Below are positions 1 through 7,545 of a stretch of 64,000 nt of DNA, one piece after another. The stretch is taken from assembly GCF_965221945.1 (NCBI RefSeq), contig NZ_OZ244925.1, positions 2,294,001 through 2,358,000 of the forward strand. Reading direction: 5' to 3'. The stretch is from Poriferisodalis sp965221945 (GTDB taxonomy: Bacteria > Actinomycetota > Acidimicrobiia > Acidimicrobiales > Poriferisodalaceae). How positions within the stretch are numbered: the stretch's first letter is position 1; each line of letters starts with the position of its first letter. The notes below the pieces were generated by a model that saw only the letters and a list, made by a program, of their open reading frames with translations, was not told where the DNA came from and ran no database searches. The position numbers were made by a program, and so were the translations under genes.

Positions 1-718
1 AACCACCGGGACACTGCTGGTGCCGTGCCCGTGGTCACGCGAGGCGGCGGCGAGGTTCCGGGGCGAGGACATCGGCGTCGCGCTCACGCTGAACGCCGAG
101 TTCGAGTTGTACCGGTGGGGACCGATCACCTACGCCCCGTCGCTGCTCGACGGCAACGGCGGGATGCCGAGCACGGTGGGCGACGTGTGGGATCACGCCG
201 ACCTGGACGAGGTCCGGCGGGAATGCCGAGCGCAGATCGAACGGGCAATCCTGTGGGGCTTCGACGTCACGCACCTCGACAGCCACCTCGATGTGCTGAG
301 CGTGCGCCCCGAGTTCTTCGACGTGTACCTGGAGCTGGCGGTCGAGTTCGGGCTGCCTGTGCGGCTGATCTCTTCGGAGGCTCGGCGGCAACTGGGCTTT
401 CCCGTGGAGGAGCTGATCGCGTCTGAGGGAGTAGTGACCCCGGATCGGGTCATGCGCATCGCGCCCGGGACAATGGGGCGGTACCGGCGCATCGAGGCCC
501 TGCTGGACTCGCTTGAACCGGGATTGACCGAACTGCAGCTCCAGCCCGCCGCGGACCTGCCGGAACTGCGGTCGCTGACAGCCGAATGGGGATCACGGGT
601 GGAAGACCTGCTGCACCTGCGAGACAACGCCGAACTGCGCACCCACATCCAGCGCAGCGGGATCCGGTTGGTGGGCTACCGGGCGCTGCGACGGCTACAG
701 CGATCCGGCCCTGCCTGA
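1..718 (+). CDS. ChbG/YdjC-like carbohydrate deacetylase, 5' partial
   Basis: This frame is already open at the window edge, so the true start lies upstream; the first internal start is a GTG at 20. The family removes acetyl groups from oligosaccharides such as chito-oligosaccharides using a metal bound by Asp and His. Visible family features are the segment VPCPWSREAA, which follows the first strand of the barrel, LNAEFELYRWGPI, and the metal-ligand region THLDSHLD. The N-terminal metal-binding Asp-Asp pair would be upstream of the window. The exact substrate cannot be told from sequence. It ends 17 bases before the convergent SCP2-like gene. Confidence 0.8.
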   Translation, partial: TTGTLLVPCPWSREAAARFRGEDIGVALTLNAEFELYRWGPITYAPSLLDGNGGMPSTVGDVWDHADLDEVRRECRAQIERAILWGFDVTHLDSHLDVLSVRPEFFDVYLELAVEFGLPVRLISSEARRQLGFPVEELIASEGVVTPDRVMRIAPGTMGRYRRIEALLDSLEPGLTELQLQPAADLPELRSLTAEWGSRVEDLLHLRDNAELRTHIQRSGIRLVGYRALRRLQRSGPA

Positions 719-734
719 GTCAGCCCTGCCTGAA

Positions 735-1088
735 TCAGTGGGGCGCTGCAAGCGAGCCAGCGTTACGCCAGGCCGGCAGCAGCTCCAGCCAGAGGGCCAT
801 GTCGCCGGAAACCTTGAGATCGCCCGCCATGTAGTGCTGGGCGGGGTCGGCGTCGCCGCAGACCATGTCGGCGGCGAGCTGCCAGGGGGCTTCGAGGGTC
901 AGATCGGCGCCCCGGGTGGTGCCAGGAGCAGCAGCGGTCAGGACACCGGATTCGAAGGTCAAGCTGGCGCTCACCTTGCCGTCGGGACCGCCGGCGGTCT
1001 TCATCACCACGGTGCCCGACACGCCGCCGAGCGGCTCGTGGCCGGCTGCGGCCCAGCTCGTCAAGAACTCCTCGTCGAGGAAGCTCAC
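735..1088 (-). CDS. SCP2-like sterol/lipid-binding domain protein
   Basis: A 117-residue single-domain protein. The C-terminal half, with GDADPAQHYMAGDLKVSGD followed by a short amphipathic helix, matches the SCP2 fold pattern in which a hydrophobic tunnel binds lipids or acyl chains. The GTG start overlaps the stop of the upstream mycothiol amidase gene (GTGA at 1085-1088), so the two are translationally coupled. That coupling is common for small SCP2 proteins near thiol-dependent enzymes, but a role in mycothiol metabolism is only inferred. It could equally be a general lipid carrier. Confidence 0.65.
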   Translation of the reverse strand: MSFLDEEFLTSWAAAGHEPLGGVSGTVVMKTAGGPDGKVSASLTFESGVLTAAAPGTTRGADLTLEAPWQLAADMVCGDADPAQHYMAGDLKVSGDMALWLELLPAWRNAGSLAAPH

Positions 1089-1942
1089 CGGCGCAGCCCG
1101 GCGAACAGGTCGTTCTCCATGGGCTCGGTCGAGATGCGCGACTCGAGCAGCATGTACTCCTCATAGGGATGGACGGAGTCGGCCACGTCGTCGGGCAAGC
1201 CGAACCAGAACGGTGAGTTGGGATCGACCTGGGTGGCATGGGCCAGCAGCGCCTTGCGCCGCACGGCGTTGTTGACCTCGACGACTGCGGTGATGCGGTC
1301 GTCGCGGCTGGGCCGCCCCAGCCACTTCTCGTCGAAGGGCGATTCAAGGTTCAAGTCCAAGAAGGCTTGATGGATGAGGCGCATGCGCTTGTGGGACCAC
1401 ACCGGCGCATACATCTTCATTGGCGTGAAGGGCGGTCCGCACTCGGGGCGCCAGGCGGGCTCGCCGGCGTGGGCGAACGCCGGAATACAAATGGCCGTGA
1501 CCTGCAGGTGGTCGGGGTGCGGGTAGCGGGACTGCACCAGCGGGTAGGTCAAGATGACCTGCGGGCGAACTCGCCGGATCACCGTCACCAGCCTGGCGAC
1601 TGCCTCGTCGAGGTCGGCGTTGGCAAAGGCGTCAGGGTGAGCGTTGGCTTCGGTGTCGGGCATACCCGAATCGCGGTAGCCGAGCATGACCGCCTGGTCG
1701 TAACCGATCTCGGTCGCTGAGGCGTCGAGCTCCCCTCGCCGGATCTCGGCCAGGTTCTCGGTGACTTCGGGCCGGTCCATGGCCGGGTTCAGGATTTCGC
1801 CCTCTTCGCCGCCGGTGCAGCACACGAGCGTCGTGCGGATGCCCTCATCGGCGTACCGGCGGACGGTGCCCGCCCCCTTTGACGCTTCGTCGTCAGGGTG
1901 GGCATGCACCGCGAGAATTGACAGTCCAGAGTCCGCAGACAT
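1085..1942 (-). CDS. mca: mycothiol S-conjugate amidase
   Basis: A 285-residue PIG-L/LmbE-family zinc amidase. Mca cleaves mycothiol S-conjugates to release a mercapturic acid for export, leaving GlcN-Ins for mycothiol resynthesis. The zinc motif HAHPDDE lies at residues 13-19, followed by SKGAGT, which is typical of Mca, then TGGEEGEILNPAM at about 43-55 and the distal ligand region PHPDH at 141-145. Length and motif order fit Mca better than the related deacetylase MshB, although MshB activity cannot be excluded. It is first in an operon with the SCP2-like gene. Mycothiol is made by Actinomycetota, so this gene is the main taxonomic marker here. Confidence 0.85.
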   Translation of the reverse strand: MSADSGLSILAVHAHPDDEASKGAGTVRRYADEGIRTTLVCCTGGEEGEILNPAMDRPEVTENLAEIRRGELDASATEIGYDQAVMLGYRDSGMPDTEANAHPDAFANADLDEAVARLVTVIRRVRPQVILTYPLVQSRYPHPDHLQVTAICIPAFAHAGEPAWRPECGPPFTPMKMYAPVWSHKRMRLIHQAFLDLNLESPFDEKWLGRPSRDDRITAVVEVNNAVRRKALLAHATQVDPNSPFWFGLPDDVADSVHPYEEYMLLESRISTEPMENDLFAGLRR

Positions 1943-1961
1943 CGGCGGTCAATTTATCGGT

Positions 1962-2100
1962 GTCAGCTCAGTTCCGACCCCCCGTCGGATGCCGCCGGTC
2001 AAGATCTCAGCGGAAGACCTACCGGGGTCAGCTCAGTTCCGACCCTCCGTCGGATGCCGCCGGTCAAGATCTCAGCGGAAGACCTACCGGGGTCAGCTCC
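1962..2100. repeat. 65-bp tandem duplication at a gene 3' end
   Basis: Two 65-bp units start at 1962 and 2027, with one visible substitution (CCC to CTC), and the first nine bases or so of a third begin at 2092. The second unit contains the last codons and stop of the PhoU/TrkA-C gene, so the duplication copied that gene's 3' end and flank downstream of itself. The first unit is noncoding. Confidence 0.9.
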
Positions 2101-3329
2101 ACGTGGCCGGTTTCCTCATCGATGTCCATGGAGTAGCCGCAGATTGCAGCAAGACGATCGCGCCCCTCCTCGGGACCCGACGCGATCAGCTCGTCGCCCA
2201 CCCACAGCCGCACCGTGCGGGGCGGGTTGTAGATGTAGCTGGCGGCGCGGCGGATGGCCAGCACGTGATAACCGGGGTCCACCGCCAGCCCGAGCGACCC
2301 AAGCGTCGAATCGTCGGCCTCGGACGCGGGTGCCACCGGCACCTGGACAACGACATCGTCGGTGTCGCCGAGCGCAAGCGCCAGCACCGGGTGTATGTCC
2401 TCGTCTTCGAGCACGAGGGACACGATGTTGCGGGCCTGATCGCCGATGTCCTCGGCAGCCTCAGCGACGTGCAGCAGGCCGCGCAGTCCCGCAGGGTCGG
2501 CCTCTGCCGGGTGGGCTATGTCCGCAGCTGCGCGCAGCACCCAGGTCTGCATGGAGACCTTCATGCCATCGAGTCGCTCTTGCATAGATCGCACCTCGCG
2601 GGCGAGAGACAGGTCATCCAGCACCAGCGCTGAATAGGCCAGCCCGATGGCCGCTTCGGACAGGTTCTTCATCTCGACGAGCGTGTCCACGGCCCGGTCG
2701 AGATCGCTAAGCACCGGCGCCGCGTCGGGCTCAGGCGGGTTCCAGCGCTCCATGGCCGCCAGCTCGCGTAAACGCACGATGCCCGCCGGATCGCCGCGCA
2801 TGAACAGCACATCCCCCGGTTCGATGATGCTGTCGCCGCCCACATCGGTCAGCCAGTGGCGCCCGCGCTGGATGGCAACCACGCGCATGCCGACTGCCAC
2901 GGGCAGCTCCATGTCGCGCAGCGGCCGGTTCGCTAGATGGCTGCCCTCGGCCACCACGAGCCGGTGCGAGACTTCGACGGCCTGTGCCAGATCCACGATG
3001 AGCCCCCGGGGAATGCCCAGGTGGTGCAACACGATCTTGGCGATGTCGACGGCAGCGTTCGCGATCTGCTCGATGGACGACACCACCTGCAGCACCGAGC
3101 TCATGCCGTCAACCTCGCGCGGATGCCGCACGGCCAGCATCGCCAGCGATCGCATCTCGTGCACGAGGTTGGACATGTTTTCTTCGAGGCCCAGCACGGC
3201 ATCGGCCATGCCCTCGTCGTCGAAGTAGAGCGCGGCGTAGGCCAGATCGACCATGAGCTCGGAGGCGTCCTTGGCCTCCGAGAGCATGGACTTCAGATTT
3301 CGAGGTTTGTCTTCAGGGTCTGATCGCAT
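2064..3329 (-). CDS. PhoU/TrkA-C tandem-domain cation transport regulator
   Basis: A 421-residue soluble protein with an internally repeated plan: PhoU-like helical bundle (about 10-105), TrkA-C/RCK-C domain (about 120-200), a second PhoU-like bundle (about 215-320) and a second TrkA-C domain (about 330-405). TrkA-C domains sense nucleotides or ions and gate K+ and other cation systems. It lies downstream of an MgtE-type transporter on the same strand with a 162-bp gap, which suggests it regulates that transporter. No Rossmann RCK-N domain or membrane segment is visible. The stop codon lies inside a 65-bp tandem duplication. Confidence 0.75.
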   Translation of the reverse strand: MRSDPEDKPRNLKSMLSEAKDASELMVDLAYAALYFDDEGMADAVLGLEENMSNLVHEMRSLAMLAVRHPREVDGMSSVLQVVSSIEQIANAAVDIAKIVLHHLGIPRGLIVDLAQAVEVSHRLVVAEGSHLANRPLRDMELPVAVGMRVVAIQRGRHWLTDVGGDSIIEPGDVLFMRGDPAGIVRLRELAAMERWNPPEPDAAPVLSDLDRAVDTLVEMKNLSEAAIGLAYSALVLDDLSLAREVRSMQERLDGMKVSMQTWVLRAAADIAHPAEADPAGLRGLLHVAEAAEDIGDQARNIVSLVLEDEDIHPVLALALGDTDDVVVQVPVAPASEADDSTLGSLGLAVDPGYHVLAIRRAASYIYNPPRTVRLWVGDELIASGPEEGRDRLAAICGYSMDIDEETGHVELTPVGLPLRS

Positions 3330-3450
3330 TTCAGATCGTCAGCAGGCAGCGCGACGAGCTCCGTTCAACTTGGGGACACGATTGCGCCGCTGCCCACAGC
3401 GTAGGCACAGCGGCACGGGGGCGGGGAAGGCGTTTATTCACGACAGGCAG

Positions 3451-3504
3451 TCGCACTTGGCCTGTCATGACAGCCGCTCGCATCTCGCCTGTCATGACAG
3501 GCCG
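3451..3504. repeat. 27-bp tandem repeat with 12-bp palindrome
   Basis: Two adjacent 27-bp units begin at 3451 and 3478. Each contains the perfect palindrome CTGTCATGACAG (3462-3473 and 3489-3500). The second copy includes the stop codon of the MgtE-like gene. It may be a 3'-end duplication like the one at 1962-2100, or a pair of operator-like sites ahead of the PhoU/TrkA-C gene. Confidence 0.8.
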
Positions 3505-4958
3505 ACCCAACTGACGGCCAGCACAAGTGCTGCGGCACCGGCCAGGTCGACCGTGCTGTTCACGAGCGGGATGCCGTAGGTGTCTGGGTCCACGCCGATG
3601 CGCGTGGCGAGGACTGTGCCGTAGTAGGCGATTGCACCCGCCAGCGCCGTGGCGATCATTCCGCCGATCAGCGAGATGGCCACGAGCCGAAACAGGCCTG
3701 GCGACGACATCGAGAACACAAAGGCAAAGACGTTGGCGAGTACGCCGTTCAGCACAAATACCGGAACGGTGAGGGTGAAGGCGAACAGGATGTCGAGGCG
3801 GGCACCTCGCTGCGGCAGCGCTCGGGGCTCGATGACGCCGAGATGCAGCTTGCTCGACAGGCGGCTCGACAGGATGCCGCCGATGGCGCCCGCAGCTGCG
3901 AGGCAAGCGGGCACCAGGATGAGCACCGCCCGCTTTTCCACGAAATCCTCGAGGCGGTGCTCAATCACGACGCCCGCCACGATGAGCACTAGGCCGCCGA
4001 CGCTCAGAACGGGTACCGACTCGCGCAGGATCGCCCAGAGCTGTTCCAGTCCTGACCGCCACGCCCACACCATTGCGGCGACGGCCCCGATGACGCTGGC
4101 TACCGCAATGAGTGGTGTCAGGGCGGTGGTTCCCACCAGGTAGCTGGCCAAGAACAGTGCCGGCAGCGTGACGACGTCGCCCACGGCGGAGATGAGCGGG
4201 GCGCTGACGTTGTCGAGATCCCACCCGCGCCGCGTGGAGCTCGCTGCGAGCCCCAGCGTGACAACGAGCACGACAACCGATGCCAGCTCGGCCCCGACGA
4301 CCGACACCACGATGAGATCGGTGATGCCGATGATGTTCGACAGCCCGAAGACCGGCGCCAGCACCTTGGTCATCACGCCGAGCGTCACGGCCGTCACCAG
4401 CGTCAGCACGGCCGCGGCAATGACGTTCTGGCCGACGATGGTGTCGCTGCGAGCCGTGGAGCGGAAGGTGCCGGCGTGAATTGTCGTGGCGAGCCGGCTG
4501 CCGAGCGCGCCGAAAATGTCACCGCGCATGCCGATGGCAGCAGGTACCAGCACGAGCAAACCCGGCAGGCGCTCGAGCGTGCCGGTGACCGCCGCCAACA
4601 ACACGCCGGCTGCGGTGGCAGTCAGGCTGCTGACGGCCAACGCGGTGAGGCTCTGGCGGGCGCCGGTGACGTCAGGGCCGAGCAGACCGCGCAGGAAGCC
4701 CAACGGGTGCAGCTTGCCCACCGGCTGGAGCACCCTGGATTGTCCGAGCGCTCCGGCACGACCGATGAACCGAGCGCTCTCGCGGCCGAACCGGGCACTC
4801 TCCCGGCGCAGCCGATGAGTCTGTGCAATCCGCGGCGCTCGACGCGCCCTCTTACGGCTCGGGCGCAGCAGACCACGGCCGGCCCCCGCAGCGGCGCGCC
4901 GGGTCTGCCTGCTCGTGCGCCTCGGGGCGCGGCGCGACGCGGAATCGCCCTCGGCCAT
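3492..4958 (-). CDS. MgtE/SLC41-type divalent cation transporter, double membrane domain
   Basis: A 488-residue integral membrane protein with two MgtE membrane domains and no cytoplasmic MgtE N-domain or CBS domains, the arrangement of SLC41-like Mg2+ transporters. The first domain shows VPAAIGMRGDIFGALGSRLA and DLDNVSAPLISAVGDVVTLP; the second shows the matching LVPACLAAAGAIGGILSSRL and DPDTYGIPLVNSTVDLAG, with the acidic pore residues expected for cation selection. The first 70 residues are rich in Arg and contain a short internal repeat (RRESARFGRESARFIGR), so the real start may be further in. It is followed by the PhoU/TrkA-C gene, a likely regulator. Confidence 0.75.
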   Translation of the reverse strand: MAEGDSASRRAPRRTSRQTRRAAAGAGRGLLRPSRKRARRAPRIAQTHRLRRESARFGRESARFIGRAGALGQSRVLQPVGKLHPLGFLRGLLGPDVTGARQSLTALAVSSLTATAAGVLLAAVTGTLERLPGLLVLVPAAIGMRGDIFGALGSRLATTIHAGTFRSTARSDTIVGQNVIAAAVLTLVTAVTLGVMTKVLAPVFGLSNIIGITDLIVVSVVGAELASVVVLVVTLGLAASSTRRGWDLDNVSAPLISAVGDVVTLPALFLASYLVGTTALTPLIAVASVIGAVAAMVWAWRSGLEQLWAILRESVPVLSVGGLVLIVAGVVIEHRLEDFVEKRAVLILVPACLAAAGAIGGILSSRLSSKLHLGVIEPRALPQRGARLDILFAFTLTVPVFVLNGVLANVFAFVFSMSSPGLFRLVAISLIGGMIATALAGAIAYYGTVLATRIGVDPDTYGIPLVNSTVDLAGAAALVLAVSWVGLS

Positions 4959-5053
4959 ACGCCAAAGGGTGGCAGCCGCAGGACCCGACGCGCGAGATGT
5001 GATCCCGGCCCCGGGAACTCGCGGTCGGTTCGGGATGAGCGGTCGAGCGAGAA

Positions 5054-5725
5054 TCAGCCGGAAGGTTCGAGCAGGGTCGCAAAGAAGGCGGCGAGTTCGG
5101 TCGGCCCGACATTGCCGGCGAACCGCAACACCACAGCGTTATCCGCATTGACGGCCACGAGGTACGGCACCGACGCCAGGCCGAATGCATCAACGACCGA
5201 CAGCGCCGACGTGTCGGCCATGACAGGGTGCTGCCAGCCTTTGTCGCGCAGCCATTTCTCCGGCGGATGATTGCCGCGTGTGGAGTCTTCGAGCACAGAG
5301 ACTGCGAAGAAATCCACACCGGCGGGCAACTCGTTTGTCTCCAGCCACTCCGTGAGATCGGCCACCTCGGCCTGGCAGTGCGGGCACCAGTGGGCGTAGA
5401 AGGCGATGACGATCGGACGCCCCTGGCTCTCGATACGCACTGCTTCGCCGGTGAGCAGGTCGGTGCCAACCACGACCGGCGGTGTGCGGCCGACGGCGGG
5501 GTCGTCCTCCAGTTGGTCGAACTTCGGCAGCGCGGTGCCGGACACTTGCGTCGGACCTGGTGTCGTTTCTTCCACAGATGCCGTGTCTTCCACAGACGTC
5601 GTGGCCGCGGACGTGGCTGGTGCGCTCGTGGCTCCAGCAGCCGTGTCAGCGGGTAACGCCGGCTCTCCACCACCGCAGGCCGCTGCCAACGCCACCGCAC
5701 ACAGACCGATCAAGGCTCGCCGCAT
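5054..5725 (-). CDS. TlpA-like thioredoxin-fold lipoprotein
   Basis: A 223-residue exported protein. The start at 5725 gives MRRALIGL and a lipobox ending LAAAC with Cys17 as the lipidation site; an ATG eight codons upstream would bury the signal. A Thr/Ser/Pro-rich linker runs to about residue 65. The thioredoxin domain follows, with active site WCPHC at 113-117 and a cis-Pro segment ASVPYLVAV. It is probably a membrane-anchored thiol-disulfide oxidoreductase or reductant for cytochrome maturation or periplasmic repair; the partner is unknown. It is divergent from the dehydrogenase-like gene at 5793. Confidence 0.75.
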   Translation of the reverse strand: MRRALIGLCAVALAAACGGGEPALPADTAAGATSAPATSAATTSVEDTASVEETTPGPTQVSGTALPKFDQLEDDPAVGRTPPVVVGTDLLTGEAVRIESQGRPIVIAFYAHWCPHCQAEVADLTEWLETNELPAGVDFFAVSVLEDSTRGNHPPEKWLRDKGWQHPVMADTSALSVVDAFGLASVPYLVAVNADNAVVLRFAGNVGPTELAAFFATLLEPSG

Positions 5726-5792
5726 AGCCGACAAGGCTAGGCACCACATCGACGGCGCCCGACTCGGACGAGAGACGGGAGCCCGGGGGTTG

Positions 5793-6857
5793 ATGGACGA
5801 CCGATGGCAGACTTGGCCCGTGGAGACCCGCCAGCTCGAATCGACACCCGGCTTCGTCCTCTATGACCTGCCCGGCGCTCAGCACTACGTCGGGGAGACC
5901 CGCCTCGGCAGCCGCCTCATCCCCGGCAACGCGACGATGCTGGTGCGGCACATCACCTACGTATTCGCCACCCTCGAGCAACAGCGCAGCGGCGCCAGCG
6001 TCGGCTTGAAATCCGACCCGTCCGACGCCGCCAGCGCCGTCGAGGCTCTGGCGACCGAGCTGGCCGACGATTTCACCAGCGGCAAACTCTCGACCGGGCC
6101 GGGTCTGCGGCTTGATGCCGAGCTGCTGGCACCGGTGCTCGCGCACGACCAGCGCAATCTCATCGGCAACGACGACCGCGACGGCATCTCGTTCAACAGC
6201 GAGCTCATCGGAGTCGGCACCACTTCGGCGGCAGCCAGCCTCGTAGACGGCCTCGACGGCAAGCGCATCGCCATCGAGGGATTCGGCCCCACAGGAGTCG
6301 GCATCGCACGCGAAGCCGCGGCCGCCGGTGCCATCATCGTCCGTGTCGCCACGGCGAAGGGGTGTGCGAACGGCCAACTCGACCCGGTAACGCTCGCCGA
6401 GGCCTGGCTGGCCGACGGCGAGATGTGCGTGGCCACGCTGTCGGGCAATGGCGAGCCGGCAAAGCCGTGGACAGTCTGGAAGGACGACGTCGACGTGCTG
6501 TTCTGCGGCTCGAAGCCTGCGGCCATGTCTGGCGACGGCGCATCGACGGCGGGCGCCACACCGGTGGTCGCGTTCTCGGCCGCAGCGGTGTCGTCGAAGG
6601 CGCTGGCAGTGCTGCGCGCCGCTGGCACCCCGGTCGCTGCTGACTTCGTTGCCGCCGTCGGGCCGGCGCTGGGGTGGTGGGCTGACCCCGCGCTCACACA
6701 TGAGGACCTGCGTGCCGCTACGGCTGACACCGTCAATGCGATCATGTCGGAGACCGCCAGCCATGACGACGGCCCGTTCATGGCCGCGTGTTACAGGGCT
6801 GAGGCGTTCCTGACGACCTGGCAGGAAGAGCTGCCCTTCGGCCGACCGCTCGGCTGA
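5793..6857 (+). CDS. Glu/Leu/Phe/Val dehydrogenase-like NAD-binding protein
   Basis: About 354 residues. The clearest feature is GKRIAIEGFGPTGVGIA near the middle, a Rossmann dinucleotide-binding loop of the ELFV amino-acid dehydrogenase type, preceded by an N-terminal half that could be the dimerisation/catalytic domain. The usual catalytic Lys motif of glutamate dehydrogenase is not obvious, so substrate and even activity are uncertain. The frame stays open upstream through the divergent lipoprotein gene; the ATG at 5793 follows a G-rich stretch and is preferred, with a GTG at 5820 as the alternative. Confidence 0.5.
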   Translation: MDDRWQTWPVETRQLESTPGFVLYDLPGAQHYVGETRLGSRLIPGNATMLVRHITYVFATLEQQRSGASVGLKSDPSDAASAVEALATELADDFTSGKLSTGPGLRLDAELLAPVLAHDQRNLIGNDDRDGISFNSELIGVGTTSAAASLVDGLDGKRIAIEGFGPTGVGIAREAAAAGAIIVRVATAKGCANGQLDPVTLAEAWLADGEMCVATLSGNGEPAKPWTVWKDDVDVLFCGSKPAAMSGDGASTAGATPVVAFSAAAVSSKALAVLRAAGTPVAADFVAAVGPALGWWADPALTHEDLRAATADTVNAIMSETASHDDGPFMAACYRAEAFLTTWQEELPFGRPLG

Positions 6858-6872
6858 CCTGCCCGACGGCTG

Positions 6873-7079
6873 TCAGTCGTTGCGAGCTGCAGCTATCGGT
6901 GCCGCCTCGGCTTCGGCTCGGCTCTCCGATTCTCGCTCATATTCCGCTTCGCCTTGGGCCAAATAGTCGTCGGCCTCCACCAACAGCTGGTCGGCATTGG
7001 GATGCTCTCGAATGAACTTCTCGTTCCATTCCGTCGTGGGACGGAGATCGAGCGGTTGACGTCGGCGGAACAATGCCAT
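6873..7079 (-). CDS. small hypothetical protein
   Basis: About 68 residues, starting MALFRRRQ, with an acidic, Ala/Glu-rich C-terminal half. No domain is recognised and no helix-turn-helix is evident. It lies 51 bases downstream of the HigB-like toxin gene on the same strand, so it could be the partner of that toxin, but nothing in the sequence proves this. A GTG three codons upstream (7088) is another possible start. Confidence 0.45.
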   Translation of the reverse strand: MALFRRRQPLDLRPTTEWNEKFIREHPNADQLLVEADDYLAQGEAEYERESESRAEAEAAPIAAARND

Positions 7080-7130
7080 CACGTTCACGCTAGCGCCGAG
7101 GGCCGTCGTAGGGCGTTGCGCGTATCCGCT

Positions 7131-7469
7131 TCATGAGCTTGTGGTCAAGTGCCTGTCGAACAAAGCGTCGGCCTGGCGGACCATCTTGTTGTACCAAGAG
7201 CGCCCGCCGATACCTGCCTTGTCGCCCCCGCAGAGCAGAATCGCCCTCCGCTCGGAATCGAAGGCGAAGAACCCTCGGAGAGTCGGGGAAGGACGCAACT
7301 CCTTCATGTTGGAATGCTTCGAACCAGATACTGAGTCAACATGGGGTCGGCCGAGCCGCGGTCCGTCCGTGGCGAGGCGCTGCTGCAAGCGCACGAGACG
7401 CGCCTTGTCCCGATCAGAGAGGGAAGCGCGCCATTCCCGGTATTCCTGGGTGTCGAGCACTTCCCACAC
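7131..7469 (-). CDS. RelE/HigB (Gp49-like) toxin family protein
   Basis: About 112 residues from the GTG start that yields MWEVLDTQEYREW; a TTG at 7505 is an alternative. The pattern VLDTQEYREW, a basic middle, MKELRPSPTLRGFFAFD and the C-terminal helix KMVRQADALFDRHL fit HigB-type mRNA interferases that cut mRNA at the ribosome. In this family the antitoxin is usually an XRE-type DNA-binding gene immediately downstream; here the next gene is a 68-residue protein with no visible helix-turn-helix. It is therefore either an orphan or paired with a novel antitoxin. Confidence 0.65.
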   Translation of the reverse strand: MWEVLDTQEYREWRASLSDRDKARLVRLQQRLATDGPRLGRPHVDSVSGSKHSNMKELRPSPTLRGFFAFDSERRAILLCGGDKAGIGGRSWYNKMVRQADALFDRHLTTSS

Positions 7470-7545
7470 AAGCTCGCCACTGTAGGAAGGGGTGAGACAG
7501 AGCAAGCGTCCAATTTCCGCGTACTGTGATTGCTCGGTCTGCGAA

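Noticed and set aside
1761..2633. A long plus-strand frame opposite mca and the PhoU/TrkA-C gene
   Set aside because: It is composition-driven, antisense to two genes with clear domains, and its translation has no recognisable motif.
5054..6857. Treating the frame from 5406 as one long dehydrogenase-like protein
   Set aside because: The first 129 codons are antisense to the thioredoxin-like lipoprotein with its clear lipobox and CPHC; the later start at 5793 is preferred.
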